Assembly (NCBI GenBank): GCA_002897115.2
Contig: BCIH01000002.1
Location: 1,567,482-1,627,000 of the forward strand
Length of the DNA: 59,519 bases
Direction of reading: 5' to 3'
Origin: Prototheca cutis
Taxonomy: Eukaryota; Chlorophyta; Trebouxiophyceae; Chlorellales; Chlorellaceae
The notes below the pieces were generated by a model. The model saw nothing but the letters and a program-made list of their open reading frames with translations. It searched no databases and was not told the DNA's origin. A program made the translations under genes and the position numbers. Position 1 is the stretch's first letter. Each line of letters begins with the position of its first letter. Shown in pieces: positions 20,382 to 33,000 of this stretch.

Positions 20382-22881
20382 CTACTTGGGCATCCAGCCC
20401 TCTTCATTGACATCTTGGTCTGAGGGGTGGGGCTTGGAGTGCAGGGTTCCCTGCAGCTCGGCCTGCATTGCCGCAGCCATCTGGGCAGTCCAGTCCTCCG
20501 AGGGCCCCGCCCGGTCGAGCCGCGCCCGACTCCGGATTTCTGCCAGCCGGCTGGCAATGTCCTCCTCCCGCAGCGTGGCCCCGGCGCCCCGAGTCTCGCC
20601 GTCAGAGGGTACCGGTGGGACAGGTGTGGGGGGCAGGTGCGGTGCCGAAACCGAGTGTGGCAGGTGGGGAGTGGACGCCGAGGGAGGCAGCGGCGATGGC
20701 GACCGCGCGCGGCGGGCAGGTGCTGGCGATCCCGACCGCGAAGAGTACTCTGATCCGTAGTTGTCGGGGCCCGCGGGGGAGGGTGCCCGGGAACTCGCCA
20801 TACTCGCCCGGCTTGCAGACCGCCTCATGGCGCCGGGTACTGTGGAGTTTAGGGAAGAGTAGTTTAAGGGGCCACGGGTATGTTGCTGTTGATGTCATAT
20901 TTTGGGGGCCAGGGGCTGAGCACCTAGACACCCAAACGACAGCAGTTACGGTTTCATCTCACCGTTGTCGGTCTTGACCAGCAGGCAGATGCTGGCCCGG
21001 CCGATGATTTCTTCGGGACCCTGGTAGCCCAGTTGCTCCAGGAACTTTTTGCTCGACAGGCCCTGCAGTGCGCATATTTTTATTTGTTTATTTGTTTATT
21101 TTTTTTTTTGGGGGGGGGGGGGTCTATTCACAAGCAGGCGATGCGATGCGCCATAGCACGGCGCAGTGATACGGGTCAGGAACCATGGCAACTTCCCCCC
21201 GGCTTTCACGCACTGACCCAACCCACTGCCCCACCCGCTTATCCCAACCACCGCCAAAGGAACCAACCTTGGCCGCCTCCACTTCTTCGTTGTTGTAATT
21301 GACCAGGCCCTGGGCCAGTTCGCGGCCGTGGGAATCGCAGACCTTGACAGCATCCTGCTGCTGGAAGCTGCCCATCACCTTGACCACGCCCACGGCAAAC
21401 AGACTGGCGTGTTTCTTGATGGCCCGGGCAGCACCCTCGTCCACCCAGATCTCGCCCTTGGCCGGCACGCTCAGAATCCAACGTTTCCGACCCCTGGGTG
21501 TATTTTTGGGGAGGGAGCGGTTGAGTTTGGGGCTTTGGGGGAGTCATGAGAGTGTGTCACAAAACTCCTGCCCACACTCCCCCACCCACACAAACCAAAA
21601 AGAACTGTAAAAAAATTACCCACTTGAGGGCATCGGCAATGGGGTGAAACACGGTGCCAATGTCCTCGCGGCCAGCCAGGATTTCCACGATGGCGCCCGG
21701 GTCTCTGAAGTGGCAGATGACCATGCGGCACCCAGCGGCCGTAGCAATGCCCGCGGCAGTGAGCTTGGTGGCCATCCCCCCTGTGCCCCAGGCCGTGCCG
21801 GCCTCCTTGGTGTCCACCTCCAGGTCGTGCACGTCCTCCACCTCGGGTACGCGGGTGGCCGAGGGATCCGTCGACGGGTTGCCCGTGTACAGCGCATCCA
21901 CGTCCGTCAGCAGGAACAGCCAGTCTGCCTCCACCAGTGACGCCACCTGGGCGGAGAGCGTGTCGTTGTCCCCAAAGCGCAGCTGCGCGACGGCCACGGT
22001 GTCGTTCTCGTTGATGATGGGCACCGTGCCATACTTGAGCAGCTCGTGGAAAGTGTTGCGGGCATTGATGTACTGCGACCGCGTGGCCAGGTTGTCCAGG
22101 GTCAAAAGCACCTGGGAGCACGTCTGCATATATTTGCGCACGAGTCATGGTGGTAGGGTGAGCGAGGGTTTGTGGGTGTGAGTTGGTGGGTGTGGAAGAG
22201 AGAGAGGGGATGTGGATGACGGGGGTCGCCTGGAACGATCGGCACCGTGTCCCGTAACCCAGTCCTGCATACCCAAGCCCGCCCAACATCCAGTACCCAC
22301 CAACCCCAGGGCAGTGAAGAGGTCGTCGTAGTAGCGCATGAGATGGATCTGGCCGATAGCGGCCAGGGCCTGCTTTTTGGCCAGTTCGGACGGCTTGGAG
22401 GCGAGGCGCAGGCGCTGGCAGCCAACACCCACCGCGCCGGACGACACGATGATCACATTGAAGCCCAGTTCCCGCAGGTCCCGCACCGTCTCCACCAGCG
22501 CGGCCAGGCTGCTCAAGTTCAGGGTCTTGGTCCGAGAGGAAACCAAGCTGGATGTTCCCACCTTGATGACCTGGCGTAGTATGGGGGGAGGGAGACCAGC
22601 GCCAAAGGCTTTGGGTGCATGCCGACTGGGGACCATGCTCTCCGCAAAAAAGGCTCAAAAGACCCGTGATATCGGCAGGTAGTCGCTGTAAACAATGTGT
22701 AAATGGCAACGGACGCCACATAATCGTCAATTCCGTCCGTGCTGGTTGGATTCCCGGTACTCCAACGCTGGCATTTCCGCACCTCCAAGCCATCCCGACA
22801 CCCAATACTCACAATGGTCTGCTGGCCCCTGGGGTTGTGCAACGCCCCAGAGCTGTCAATGTTGGGCAGTGGGCGACTCAT
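20382..22881 (-). CDS. G5K: Stand-alone glutamate 5-kinase with PUA domain and Ser/Pro-rich tail
   Basis: Phosphorylates L-glutamate with ATP, the first step of proline synthesis. Exon 1 'MSRPLPNIDSSGALHNP..' joins to 'VIKVGTSSLVSSRTKTL'. The amino acid kinase core has 'FNVIIVSSGAVGVGCQRLRL', 'AIGQIHLMRYYDDLFTALGL', 'TVPIINENDTVAV', 'RFGDNDTLSAQVASLVEADW', 'LFLLTDVDALYTGNP' and 'WGTGGMATKLTAAGIATAAG'. The PUA part is 'GEIWVDEGAARAIKKHASLF' through 'ELAQGLVNYNNEEVEAAK' and 'LEQLGYQGPEEIIGR'. The last exon adds about 150 residues with no PUA similarity, rich in Ser, Pro and Arg ('SPSPLPPSASTPHLPHS'), joined in frame at 'KTDN|VPGAMRRSASRAS'. There is no gamma-glutamyl phosphate reductase domain, so this is not the fused P5CS of land plants and animals. 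The kinase and PUA motifs are all present. Confidence 0.93.
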
Positions 22882-23403
22882 GGCAACTGTGCGCCAGCAA
22901 GGACACTGTTCAGGTGGGCGCCGTTGCGTGACGGCACTGAGCTAGCGCCGACCGGGAGCTCCTGGCTTGCAGAAGACCCGACGAGCTCAAAAACCTAAGA
23001 TCCGGCGAGGAAATGGTCGACGAAGGAATCCAATACGTCTATAAGAATATGTGACGAGCTGCATGCACGATTGGCACGCCATATAATGTTTGGGAGCTCG
23101 GAGGAACGTGGTGCTCCACCCACGCATTCGTGGATCTGAATGTCCGCGGTCGGGCCGTCAGACTGGGGGGCCCTACCGCAGCATTTCTGCTGCATGTGCT
23201 GCTCGCATGACGGGCTCGCAGCGGATTCGAAACTTTTGAAGTATACAAAGGGAGCGTCACATTTCAGGGGTGGAGCTGTCCTCCCGGCGGGGAGCAATGT
23301 CCACAGATGACAAGTGAGCCGGTTTCACTAGCAGTGATGGAGGGGGGTTGCGTGGATCTGGTACATGTGCGGGCATGCAATTCACATGTCGAGCCCGTTT
23401 TAG
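22882..23403. promoter_or_regulatory. Divergent promoter region, G5K / RBM39-like
   Basis: About 520 bases between the start codons of two divergent genes. No gene-like open frame. No firm promoter motif identified. Confidence 0.4.
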
Positions 23404-23865
23404 ATGTCCCTCCCGAACCTACCTGGCAGGTCGCGCTCGCGGTCCCCCGAGCCTGCCTCCCGGAAGGATGGAGCGGAGGACAGGGACAAGCGGGTGAAGG
23501 AGCGGGCGCGCAGCTCCTCCCAGGATCGCAGGGATCGCAGGGAGCGTCGCAGGGACGACAGTAAGGACAGCCGGCGCCGGGAGCGCCGCAGGGACACGAG
23601 CAAGGACAGGGAGCGCCGCAGAGACAGGGACGATGACAGCAGCAGGAGGCGGCGATCGTCCAGCCGTGACAAGCGCCGTAGCAGCTCCAGGTTGGATTTT
23701 GCGCGTGTATTTGGGGGTGTTGAAGGCGTGGAGGTGTGTTTGGATGGATGATGATAAACAGTGTGGTTGTTGTTGGTGCGCTAGAGGGGTGTCTCTTTGG
23801 CACACGGAACTCAAGTCCCAAACTCCTGGTACCCACCCAGCCCATAGAATTTCCACCTGCTGTCT

Positions 23866-23955
<90 letters not shown>

Positions 23956-25697
23956 AGAACCCACCAATAAAGCAAAAAACAAACACTGCAGAGAGCGGCG
24001 GCGGCGGCGGTCACCTGATTCGCAGTCGCGGCGGTACAGGGATGACGGCCGGCGATCTCGGTCACCCCCCCCCCGCCGCCGGCGGGAGNCGNCGCCTCCC
24101 GAGGAGCGCGCGGCACGCGTGCGTGAAGCTGAGATTGAGAAGATGGACCGCGACATGCGCACGGTGTTCGCCTACAACCTCCCCCTGCGGGCGGAGGAGG
24201 CCGATCTGTTTGGCTTTTTCGTGCGGGCGGGGGCGCTGAGCGACATTCGCATCATCCGGGATCGGGGGTCAGGCCGTTCCAAGGGCGTGGCGTACGTGGA
24301 ATTTCAGCGGAAAGAGGATGCGCTGGGGTCGCTGGCGCTGGCGGGGCAACCCCTGCTGGGCCAGGCCGTCATGGTGAAGGCTTCGGAAGCCGAGAAGAAC
24401 CTGGCGTGGGAAGCGGCCGAAGCGCAAAAGGCCCAGGCCCGCGAAATGGAAGCCATGGGCTTGACCGCCCAGTTGCCTGCGGGAGCTGGCGGGAGTGCGC
24501 CAGGTGTTTCGAGCGGTCTGCTGGGCCTGGCGGTGGCCGGCGCGCCAGCTGCGGGCGACGCGGGCCCCTCAGCTGTGGCTGCGGGATCTGCAGCCGCACC
24601 CTCCACAGGAGGAGCCCTGGCAGCGATGCCGCTGGTGGACTTGAGCGACCCCGCGGCGGCAGCCGCAGCGGTGGCGGCGGCGGCAGGATTTGCGCCCGGC
24701 ACCGCCGTGGGACCCTGCCGACTCACCGTCTCGGGTCTGCACCCGGCCATCACCGAGGCCGATCTGCGGCCCATTTTTGAGCCGTTTGGTCTGCTGGATT
24801 CGGTGGCTCTCGCGCGGGATACCGCAGGTGCCAGTGCCGGGGTCGCGCATGTCCAGTTCAAGCTGATTGCCGATGCCACCAAGGCCATGCAGAGTCTCGA
24901 CCGCTTTGTCCTGGTGGACAGGCCCATCCGCGTGACGCTGGATGCCGCAGGGCTCAATCCGGGGGCCGAGCCCCCCGCCCCGGTTGTGCCCTCAAAACAG
25001 CCTGCTCTGGGCCCGGGGGACCAGCTGGATACGGGCGGGGCCGACGACGGCGGCGGTCTGCGCCTCACGGGTGCGGGCCGCGCCGCCCTCATGTCTGCCC
25101 TCGCCCAGGGCACCGACCTCCAGGTGCCCACCATGCAGCAGCTTGGTGGTGGGAGTAATGGTGGTCCTGCTGGTAGCACCGCTCCAGCTCGTGACCCGCT
25201 GGCCGCAGTACCGGAAGCTGTGCGCGTGGAGCAGGGTCTCCTAGGCCCGGCATCGCCCATTCCCACGCAGTGCGTGCTGATCAAGAACATGTTTGACCCA
25301 GCACAGGAGACCGAGCCGGACTGGGCCGAAGATATCGCTGCAGATGTCCGCGATGAATGCAGTCGTTTTGGGGAGGTTCTGCACACCTTTGTCGACCGCA
25401 ACAGCAAGGTCATTGGTGTTTTTTTTGTTTTTTGTTTTTTTTTTGTGTGTGTGTGTGGGGGGGGGGGTGGGTGGGTGGGTGTGCGTGTGTGTGTGTGGCT
25501 TGGTCCACCACCCTTGGAATACCGAGAACAACTGAACAACCCGCCCAATCTTGCAGGGCTTTGTGTACATCAAGTTTGGGGGCGTGCCGGCGGCCAGCGC
25601 GGCGCAGACGGCGCTGCACGGCCGCTGGTTTGCGGGCCGCCAGATCGCCGCCGTGTTTCAGTTTGCAGCAATGTACAACTCGCACTTTGGGCTCTGA
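23404..25697 (+). CDS. RBM39: RBM39/CAPER-like SR splicing factor
   Basis: Nuclear RNA-binding protein of the U2AF65-related group, acting in splice-site choice and transcription coactivation. Exon 1 is an Arg/Ser-rich domain ('PGRSRSRSPEP', 'RRDRRERRRDDSKDSRRRER'). After an intron holding a long CA repeat come more RS sequence ('RRRRSPDSQSRRYRDDGRRS') and RRM1 with RNP2 'RTVFAYNLP' and RNP1-like 'SKGVAYVEF'. RRM2 starts 'CRLTVSGLHPAITEADLRPI' with RNP1-like 'AGVAHVQF'. A linker leads to the C-terminal UHM-like RRM: 'TQCVLIKNMFDPAQETEPDW', 'DVRDECSRFGEVLHTFVD', then after an intron 'GFVYIKF' and 'ALHGRWFAGRQIAAVFQFA', ending 'MYNSHFGL' at 25697. Two ambiguous bases (24089, 24092) fall in the RS region. 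The order RS-RRM-RRM-UHM is diagnostic. Confidence 0.92.
23868..23950 (+). repeat. (CA)n microsatellite in RBM39 intron
   Basis: About 41 CA units without interruption, inside the first intron of the RBM39-like gene and just upstream of its 3' splice site. Confidence 0.95.
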
Positions 25698-27023
25698 GAA
25701 GGAGCATGTGGCAGGTGCCCAGGCGGCGAGAGGTCCGTGGGGGAAGGCTTCTGGAAAGCCATACCCCTGTATGCCACAACTACATCGGCTGCCCCCAATA
25801 CACAAAAGCGGTGGGCAGGTACCTCGGCGGGGACGACGACGCTGCGGTTTCCAATGTTTCTTTCTTTCCTTCAGAGGCTGTGGAGCAAGGCGTGGACGAC
25901 GTGGCCTGTGAGCGGATCAAGCACGAGACAGGCGCCTGTCTGGAAGCCTCTGCCCTTTCCCTGTTCTCATGCAGGCCCCTCTCTGTCTCTTGCGACCGGC
26001 CGGCGCGGCAAGGATGTCTCTCCTGGCACGGTTTGGTAATGCCTTGCGCCCGTGTGTCCCCGAGGTCCCAGCGCCGGCACTCCTCTTCCTGCGCAGGGCC
26101 ACACCTGTCATGAGCCACCCTGGCGCGGCCACCAGCACAGCCCTGGCTTGCAAAATCCTGACAGCAATACGGAGTCGATGTGGCGGCCTTTCGATACTGT
26201 GAGAAACAGGGTCCCTGGAATGGGAATGGGACTGGTTGCGTGGTGCCCATGGCCTTGGGGTGCACACCGAGGATGAGAGACCGGCCCCAGATCTCTGGCA
26301 GGTGCATGGTTGAGAGAAAATTAGCAAAGGACTCTGTCCCTTGTTATACACGCCCACCCACCTGGTATGAGACTCAGGCACCGGACTTGATCCACGCAGG
26401 CTAAAAGGTTCTCCTGAGAAGAACAGAGCCATGCCTGCTTGGCCACCATCGCAAGGGTGTTTCGACTGTCTTGATTTGAGCGAGTGTTGATTGATAACTG
26501 GCATGGGCATGGAATCCATCCTGGGCGGCGCTTCTTGTATGGAGAAGATGGGACTGGAATGATGGGCACACCGGTGGCCAAAGCGTGTGTTGCGGTCTGC
26601 AGCGAGTGGGCCCAGGGCTTGGTTGGGCCGAGGAAACCGACCCACCACACAGTTGGGGTATGCCTTGTTCGCATGGACACATGCACTTGCACAGCAACCT
26701 CACGAGAGAACGCTTCGTTGATGTGCAGGGAGCATCGCGAGGTACTGCATGGAGGGATGCAGTGCATGCAGATTGACAGTACGTCAGCAGGAGCGCTCTA
26801 CCAGACTTTTGCTGCTTGATTCGTGCATGTAACGAATGAACACACTTCATTCCAAGATGTCTAGGCAGTCCTGATGTCAGCTAGAATGGTGTACGAGGTG
26901 GTTCTTACAGGTCACCCTCTTCAAGACCTTTCTTGTGCCCTTCATGCTCCAACCAGTGTGCATGCATCATTCCCACAGAGATGGACACCACTCCTAGTGA
27001 GCATCGCCGACCCACATGTCGCA
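25698..27023. other. 1.3-kb stretch with no recognised gene
   Basis: Lies between the 3' ends of RBM39 (+) and uL4m (-). A plus-strand frame at 26014-26202 starts 'MSLLARFGNALRPCVPEVPA' and looks like a short basic, possibly organelle-targeted, peptide. No conserved domain or clear splice partner was found, so I do not call a gene. The rest is open-frame noise. Confidence 0.4.
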
Positions 27024-28528
27024 TCAGAGCGCCTTGTAAAACTGTGGCCGGATGGGTGTTTGCAGCCGCGTCTGGACGGCCTTGACGGATGCCTGGGTCA
27101 GCACCAGGTAGTCGCGGCGGAGGATGGAGTAGACGTTGAGGCCCAGGCTGGGAACCACGTCCACCCAGCCCAGGTTGCCAGAGGCGCGACGCAGCACGGC
27201 ACCGCCATCAGCGCCCTCCTTGGCAAGATCGCTCATCAGCACACTCCGCCGGCTGCCCTCTGGCAGCAGCACATCCAGCACACCAGACAGCTCCGCCTGC
27301 AAATAGTAGTGTTGGTTCCGGTTGAGTTTGCCTTCGCATGTGTGCATGCGTGCTTCCGTGCGTGTGGTGGTGAGACAAGGGCCCAGCAGAACCCAGCGAT
27401 ACACACACGCAAGCACACGCACTGTCTTTGGCTGGGCGAGGCGCAGGGAGTCCACGATGATGAGCCGGCCCTCACGTGCCTTGGCCTATGGTTGATGTTA
27501 AAAAGGCACCGTCGAGCATTAATATGTGCGTGACATCAGTAGCGGGTGTATCAGATCAAGCAAACACCGACGAGTGTGGCAGACCATGCGCTCTCCTTGC
27601 CCCACACACACCGCAACTCCTGGTGTCGATGACACTGGACACCCAATCCCCACGTCCCCTGAGAAAAAGGTTCTCTCACCGAGAGGGCAGAGCGGAGACC
27701 GAGCCGCCGGATACGCTTGAGCAGTTTGTGCGCGTGTGACCGGGGCACGGGACCGTGGGTGGTGCCACCGCCGCGCCATTGCGGGGCACGGATGGAACCT
27801 TGGCGAGACACACCGCCTCCTTTTTGAGGCCGTGGCTTGCGGCCGCCACCCCGCACCTCCGACCGTGTCTTGGTCTTGTGCGTGCCCTGCAGGTTTGAGT
27901 GTCGGGTCCAAGGAGTTGCTATGTGAGTTCAGCGTGGCTGCCAAGCTTGTCGCCACTGGTTGGCCATGAGAGAGATGTGGGGATCGATCGCCTGTGGATG
28001 GTCTCGACACGCACCACCCCTCCACCCCACCCCCTGCCCTCCTTAACACGAGCACGCATACCTGCTGCCGCATGGCCAGTTGCCACCGCACGACGCGGTG
28101 CAGGATGTCCCTCCGCACTGCAGTGTTGAACACAGCACCGCTCAGGGTCATCTCGCCCTTTTGCTCGCCCTTGAAGTTGAGCACCGGCCACTTCAGGTCC
28201 GTCTCGGTGCCAAATCCAGGGAACAGGGGGTCAACGGCGGCAGGCTGTTGCTGCTTCTGCTGCTGGAGCAGGGTGCTGGCCCACCTGTGGGCCGCCAGAG
28301 GAGCCGCCCGCACCGCCTGCACCGCTGCTGGGCCATTGATCACCTGGACAACCAAGGGGCAGGCCGGGGAGCCAGAGCGTGAGCGCGGGCTGTGCAGTAG
28401 TGACAAATCTTTCTCTCTCGCATTGTATCGCATTAACCGTTATGAATCCATAAAACTCTCACCTGCTGTTCCACCACACCCAGAATCCGCCGTGCCAGGA
28501 CCAGTCGGGTGAGGCTCCGAAGGGCCAT
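27024..28528 (-). CDS. Mitochondrial large-subunit ribosomal protein L4 (uL4m)
   Basis: Structural protein of the mitochondrial (bacterial-type) large ribosomal subunit. The N-terminus '[20 protein letters not shown]' is Arg-rich and free of acidic residues at first, as in mitochondrial presequences. After an exon with '[20 protein letters not shown]', the core reads '[20 protein letters not shown]', '[20 protein letters not shown]', '[20 protein letters not shown]' and '[20 protein letters not shown]', the classic uL4 loop. The last exons give '[12 protein letters not shown]' and '[20 protein letters not shown]', ending 'RPQFYKAL'. Five exons. The GT-AG junction at '[15 protein letters not shown]' restores the conserved sequence. 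The bacterial-like motif and presequence exclude the cytosolic uL4. The eS30 gene lies divergently upstream. Confidence 0.92.
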
Positions 28529-28896
28529 CCTTCGTAAGCCTCCCGCTCAGCTCCCACGAGACTCAGCAATCCACGCCAACAACGAGTTAGAATACCGCTG
28601 GATGTGTTCTTAAAATTATTCGAGTGCCAGGACGGGGCTGTGGCGTGCTTGAGGCAATGGCAATGGGCTGCCCTTCATCCAGCGATGCATGCTGGTCGGT
28701 GGGGGAGACGGGCCCGGGCTCTAGCTGGTCGTCGCTGTTGTCGGGGGTTTCTCCCGCCACCCCTTTGGTACCATGCAGTACATCCAGTGCGGCATTTGCC
28801 CAGCCAGGCTCTGGGACGGGCAACATGGATCGACAGGACCCACACCAGCCTCTTTCCTTCAACGTTTGATCAAAAGGAAGCAGCCAAGCCAGCAGC
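28529..28896. promoter_or_regulatory. 368-bp divergent promoter region, uL4m / eS30
   Basis: Sequence between the start codons of a mitochondrial and a cytosolic ribosomal protein gene on opposite strands. It must hold both promoters and 5' leaders. No specific motif is proposed. Confidence 0.45.
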
Positions 28897-29435
28897 ATGG
28901 GTGAGCGGCAGGCAGTCGCGAGGGCCATGCCGTGCGCGCCGGGGATGGCCAGAGCTCTGGGCCCATCTCTCGCTGGGAGAAGGTTGTCGAGTATGAGGAT
29001 GTTCATGTTGTTCTGTTGCTCATTTGGCTTGCAGGTAAGGTGCACGGCTCCCTGGCCCGTGCCGGTAAGGTGCGTGGCCAGACCCCCAAGGTCGCCAAGC
29101 AGGATAAGAAGAAGCTGCCCAAGGGCCGCGCCATGAAGCGGTTGAAGTACATCCGTCGCTTCGTGAACGTTGGTACGTTTTAGATCTTGTCGCGGGGTCG
29201 TGGAGGCGCCCTGTGAGCTGAACGGCCAGCTGCCGCTCGTCTCCCATTCCGGAGGAGAGGATGTGCCCGGCAGCAGCCGGAGAAAGGGCTTGCCTGACGG
29301 CAATGCCTCTACGGTGGCAGGCTGATGACAATGTCTGCTGCGTCCGTGGGCGATGGCTCATCCCCCTCCCCTGCCCCATCATGTGCAGTTGTTGGCTTTG
29401 GCAAGGCCCGCGGTCCCAACTCCAACCAGCAGTAG
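28897..29435 (+). CDS. RPS30: 40S ribosomal protein S30 (eS30), with a 4-base first coding exon
   Basis: Small basic protein of the 40S subunit. Coding exons are 28897-28900 (ATGG only), 29035-29172 and 29389-29435, which join exactly to 62 residues: '[20 protein letters not shown]' then '[20 protein letters not shown]', '[17 protein letters not shown]', 'NSNQQ'. All introns are GT-AG. There is no N-terminal ubiquitin-like domain, so it is the plant-type single-domain form rather than an animal FAU fusion. The first coding exon carries only the Met codon and one base of the Gly codon, so gene finders easily miss the start. Confidence 0.96.
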
Positions 29436-30047
29436 GCTGCCGGATCGGCTGCCGCAAAGAGGTACGGAGTAATCGCTCTCTCTCCGGGGGATTCGACAGC
29501 TCTGTTTCAAGGCGATGATATCTATTGTTCCACTGGACCATGCAGTCATGCGTTTCTCGACCGCTCTGCAGGTCGTCCATGGACTGAGTGCGCCGTGGCC
29601 CTACGGGATCACCGCCCCAGGCACGCCCGCCTTGCTGTAATCGGTTAACGCTCAGACATATGCTGCTCCGAAGAAGAATATTAAGGCAGGGTATGGCATG
29701 CGGCAGTGGTGCTTTGGTCACGGGCAAGCACACAGGAAGGATTGGGACAGGAACTGGTTAAAGGCAGATCAGTCAGTGAGAGTCATTTGGGGACGTTGAA
29801 CGTCCTAGGCTGCTGCGTACAACAGTGCGGACGTCAGTCTGTCGGCAGGGAAACCTGCCAGTCAGTGTCCAAATGCGAAGCCAATGGTGGTGGTTTCCGG
29901 GTACGATGTGCAACGTTGCAAATACATGCTTTGTGGGGGAATACCCACCCACTCATCGTGTGCGGGGTGCTGCATCGAGTGTTGTCCAAGCTCAGAAGAC
30001 CATGGACGGGCGGCCCTTCCCAATGAGGAGAGGATGGGAGGCTGCGC
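29436..30047. other. Intergenic, no gene seen
   Basis: 3' regions of eS30 (+) and of the F-box/LRR gene (-). Open frames on either strand have no recognisable similarity. Confidence 0.45.
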
Positions 30048-33000
30048 TCAAGCTCTCGTCAGCGCTCCACTCATCCAGGACTGGACGCAGGTGTTGGCCG
30101 TGCAGGTTGGACACCCTAGGAGCATGGGGACTTCCCTGTGCCTCGGCTTGCCCTGGGCTGTGGCGAGAGCAGCCACCACATGATCGGCAAGGGGGAGGGT
30201 TAGCTGCCCTGGAGGCCCTGCCGCCTGGAAGCAGCTTCCGGCGCACTGGCACACCTCCAGCCGGCGCAGCGCCGGCAAGCGGCCCAGGTCGCGCAGTGTC
30301 ACCTCATCCAGCAGCGGCCTGTCACGGTTGTTCGTTTGTTGGGGGTCTGGTGAGACATCTTCATGGGAGGAGGGACTGAGTACACACATGTCGGGTGGAA
30401 CTTGCCGGCGGCACTTTTCTTTTGGCTGCAAGCAATCCCTCCCTCCGCCCCTGTCCTGAGCACTCGCTGCCACGAAGCCCAACTCGCTGCAGCAGCCCAC
30501 GCACCAAATGAGCTTGAGCTCGACCAGTTTGTTCAGTCGCCGCAGCTCTTCCAGGGGACACGCCGCGAATGTGACCGAGTGCAGGATGAGGTGTTGGAGG
30601 CCTGGGAAATTGCGGACCAGGTGTTGTAACATTTCCATTGAACTCTCTTCTTCCAGTTGTCCCTGGGGCGGCGGCGGCTGCTCAAGCACCAGGCGCTCCA
30701 CGCCAACACCTGCACCTGCCTCGAGCTCGCCAAGCAGCCAACTCCTGAGGTCCAGTTCCCTGAGGGTGCCCGGCAGCTGTCGCCAGCCGAGCGGGGCTGG
30801 TGTGACGTCACTCCCCGCTTCCAAACAGAGCTCTTGCAGACAAGGCAACGTCTCCAGGGCGGCGACATGCTTCGCAGCCAGGCCCCTACACTGCCGCAGC
30901 GAGCACCGTTCCAGGCAGGTCATCTGCTCAAACGCGGCAGTCAGCGCCGGCGCAGCAACTTCACGACAGTCGACCTCCAGGTGCAGTGACCACAGGCGCG
31001 GGCCCAGCTTGCACAGGACAGGCAGCAGGCCCTCAGCAGCCGATGTTCGCACTGCTAAATGCAGCATGTGAAGCCCCTGCAATGCACAGAGTCCTTCCAC
31101 CAGGCGGCGCGCAGCCAGGGCCCCTACGGGTCCCACCGGTGCCTGCGCCGGGGTCAAGGTGTTTCCCAGCCGCAGCTCGGCCAGGCTTTGAGAGGGCAGA
31201 GCACGACACAGCGTGCCCAGCGCAGTGGCGCCCAAGCCCACCGCGTCGCCCAGGTCCAGCGCGGTCAGTGAGGACAGCTGTCCCACTGCGGAGGCCATGG
31301 CATCCAGGTCGGCACCACTGCTCACGAGCGTGCACCCGCGCAGGGACAGCCGGCGCAGGCTGGAAAATGCCGCCAGCAGTGGCCACAGGCCGGGCACATA
31401 CGTGCTCCCACTGTTATGTTTGGGTGGGCGGGGTGTTCCAAGAAAGAAATGAGTTGGTGACTCGACGAGGACCGAAAAGGTCTCTGCCACTGCCCTCAAG
31501 GAGTCTCTTCAACTGGCGCCAGGTCCGGCGACACCTGTGCCACACCCAGCCACCCAAGCGCAGACAGCAACCCACCCGCACCACATCACGCAGATGAACA
31601 AGCAAACCTTGTGGCAAGCATGCTGACAGCTGTCCCGCTGAGGTCCAGCTCCTCCAGTCCCGCTGCCAGGGGCAAGGCGCCCAGAATCAAGAGACCCGCG
31701 TTGCACATCCACACATTGTTTGCCAGGACGAGACACCTGTCAGAGACGAAAGGGAGGGGATTGCACTTGCGATCATCAAGCAGTTGCACGCGCGGAACAA
31801 GGGTGCGACTCTTCATGCACGCGCGCACGCACCGGAGATCATGTAACGGGCGCAGCATCGCCTCGAAATCGCCGGGGTCTAGCAGGACGACTTTGGAAAG
31901 GTTCAGGTGCTGCAGGCGCGTGAGCCCGCTGACTGTCTGCACGCCCTCTGGAAACAGCATCATGTCACACCGCACAACCTCCAGCCGTGTTAGAGAGCCG
32001 GCGTATGCCTCCAGACTCGGCAGGAAGTTTCCAAGAAGATAGGGGCAGTCATGCAGTGCCAGCGTGTGCAAGTGCGGCAACCGGACCCTGCATGAATGAC
32101 GTGTATGTATGCATGGGATTTGGTGGTGGTGGTGGGGGGGGGGTAATGAATGTTTGTCTGACTGGTGCCTGGGGTGCATGCGGAAACACGGTGAGGAATC
32201 CCTGTCCCTTGTGCCCATTTGGCCATACGACGAGTGTGCTACCATGAAGAAGAGAAATCAAGGCCCCCCCCCGCGCGCACGTTGACAGCAGTTGGGTGAG
32301 TTCCATGTCCTCTAGCCGGGATCCCTTGATGTGCAGGGCATGGATCCATGTGCAGTGAGACAGTGCGGAAATGGGCAGCCGCCGTGCTGCTTTGCCCAGG
32401 TACACCGAAGTCACCAGACCCTCCGAGCCTGCTTGGGGCATTACGGGAGAAGGGCTTTGTCAATGGAGCTCCAGGGCATATTGGAGACATCTGCAGCTTT
32501 CAACCTCGGTTATGAGCCAATCAAGGCACGACCTTTTCCCTGCGCATACCTTCCAGGGCTTCTCTCACATCCCCTTCGTCGCCCCAGGCCTCGTAGTCAT
32601 GTGAGGGGTATGGGAGCCGGAGGAGCGTGCCGGACCGCACCCGCCAATGGGCCTCATTCTGAAGTGTCGTCAATGTGTTGAGGAACTTCGTTTTCAGTGG
32701 CCGGCATGCTGCTGTCTGGCATGTTCATCACCCAGCCACTCGTTGCGGACCCGTAAGGTGCTTTGGCTGCGCCAAACAAGCCACCCAGGTAAATGCCACC
32801 AGGCTCACCCACGGAAGCTGTGCATTAGTGTCCTGGTTGAGGATGCCTGCCCATCGTTTGCAGGTCTTTCCAATGCTGGAACGCGCAGTGGGGCAATCCT
32901 GGAGCAAGGATATCACCTGCTCAATCGGGTTGAACGGGTGGCGGATCCGCAAGTGCCGAGTTCGGGACCGAGGGTTCCGTCAGGCAATGGATAGCATGTC

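Noticed and set aside
23868..23950. CRISPR-like regular repeat
   Set aside because: It is a simple CA microsatellite with no spacers.
24304..25548. 414-codon minus-strand open frame
   Set aside because: Antisense shadow of the RBM39-like RRM exons, which carry clear family motifs on the plus strand.
29293..29388. C/D box snoRNA in the second eS30 intron (TGATGA at 29323)
   Set aside because: A C box-like hexamer is present, but no CTGA D box at suitable distance and no terminal stem could be found.
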